This document shows positions 14,347 through 14,451 of a stretch of 14,451 nucleotides of DNA, piece after piece. The stretch is from CAYYFX01 sp964571855 (GTDB lineage Bacteria > ARS69). The notes under the pieces were generated by a model. That model saw nothing but the letters and a program-made list of their open reading frames with translations. It ran no database searches and was not told the origin of the DNA. The stretch's first letter is position 1. The number at the start of each line of letters is the position of its first letter. Where the stretch lies: NCBI GenBank assembly GCA_964571855.1, contig CAZNDO010000042.1:1-14451 (forward strand), given 5' to 3'. The position numbers and the translations under genes are program-made.

Positions 14347-14451
14347 GAGCGGTCCGGGCGAGGCGGGCCGGATGGGCCGGGCCCCCGGTGCCCCTCTCGC
14401 GGGCCTCTGCGCGCGAACGCACCGCGCCCTTCGGGCGCGTGGCGTGCGTGC
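14347..14451 (+). repeat. GC-rich repeat, copy 2, cut by window end
   Basis: Bases 14365-14451 align with the minus strand of the left-hand repeat (141 down to about 55), with about 79 of 88 columns identical by hand count, including two single-base gaps. The preceding 22 bases (14347-14368) match 200-179 at about 20 of 22. The inner hairpin CGCGCCC-TTC-GGGCGCG (14423-14439) corresponds to the one at 66-82 and keeps full pairing despite base changes. Only the first arm and the inner hairpin are present; the closing arm would lie beyond the window. The intervening 14281-14346 is GC-rich and shows no gene. Confidence 0.82.

Noticed and set aside
1..14451. CRISPR array, tRNA, rRNA or transposase gene
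   Set aside because: I saw no evenly spaced direct repeats, no tRNA or rRNA signatures and no transposase or integrase motifs; apart from the two end repeats, the space is filled by housekeeping genes.

Overview
The window is one uninterrupted run of sixteen genes, all on the minus strand, from a very GC-rich (by eye about 70%) Gram-negative bacterium that makes lipopolysaccharide. The LPS-core (Kdo) genes, LPS-transport genes and sigma-54 place it among diderms. The order kdsB-pyrG-kdsA-kdsD-(acyltransferase)-lptC-lptB-rpoN-hpf-hprK-HPr resembles Deltaproteobacteria-type, Gemmatimonadota-type and Eisenbacteria-like genomes, but I cannot fix the phylum from this sequence alone.

In transcription order (right to left): rplU and rpmA (ribosomal proteins L21 and L27) behind a good sigma-70-type promoter at 14251-14279; mdh (malate dehydrogenase); a 127-base gap holding a nested GC-rich hairpin; kdsB, pyrG, kdsA and kdsD (Kdo synthesis and activation, with CTP synthase supplying the CTP); a lipid A type acyltransferase; lptC and lptB (LPS export); rpoN (sigma-54); a long-form ribosome hibernation factor; hprK and its substrate HPr; a phosphoglucose/phosphomannose isomerase; and finally metK (S-adenosylmethionine synthetase) behind a 150-base leader that can form alternative RNA structures. 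Most neighbours overlap by 4 bases (ATGA or GTGA) or are separated by fewer than 50, so translation is probably coupled over long stretches. Several genes start with GTG or TTG (rplU, kdsA, the acyltransferase, hprK, HPr, the isomerase).

The most unusual feature lies outside the genes. The window begins and ends in two copies of the same GC-rich repeat. The left copy (3-146, just past metK) is an almost perfect 46-bp inverted repeat enclosing a second hairpin. The right copy (14365-14451, upstream of the rplU promoter) is cut by the window end and runs in the opposite orientation. About 79 of 88 aligned columns agree, and the inner hairpin carries a compensating base-pair swap between copies, so its fold appears to be conserved. 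I do not recognise the family. All annotations come from reading the sequence; no database search was possible.
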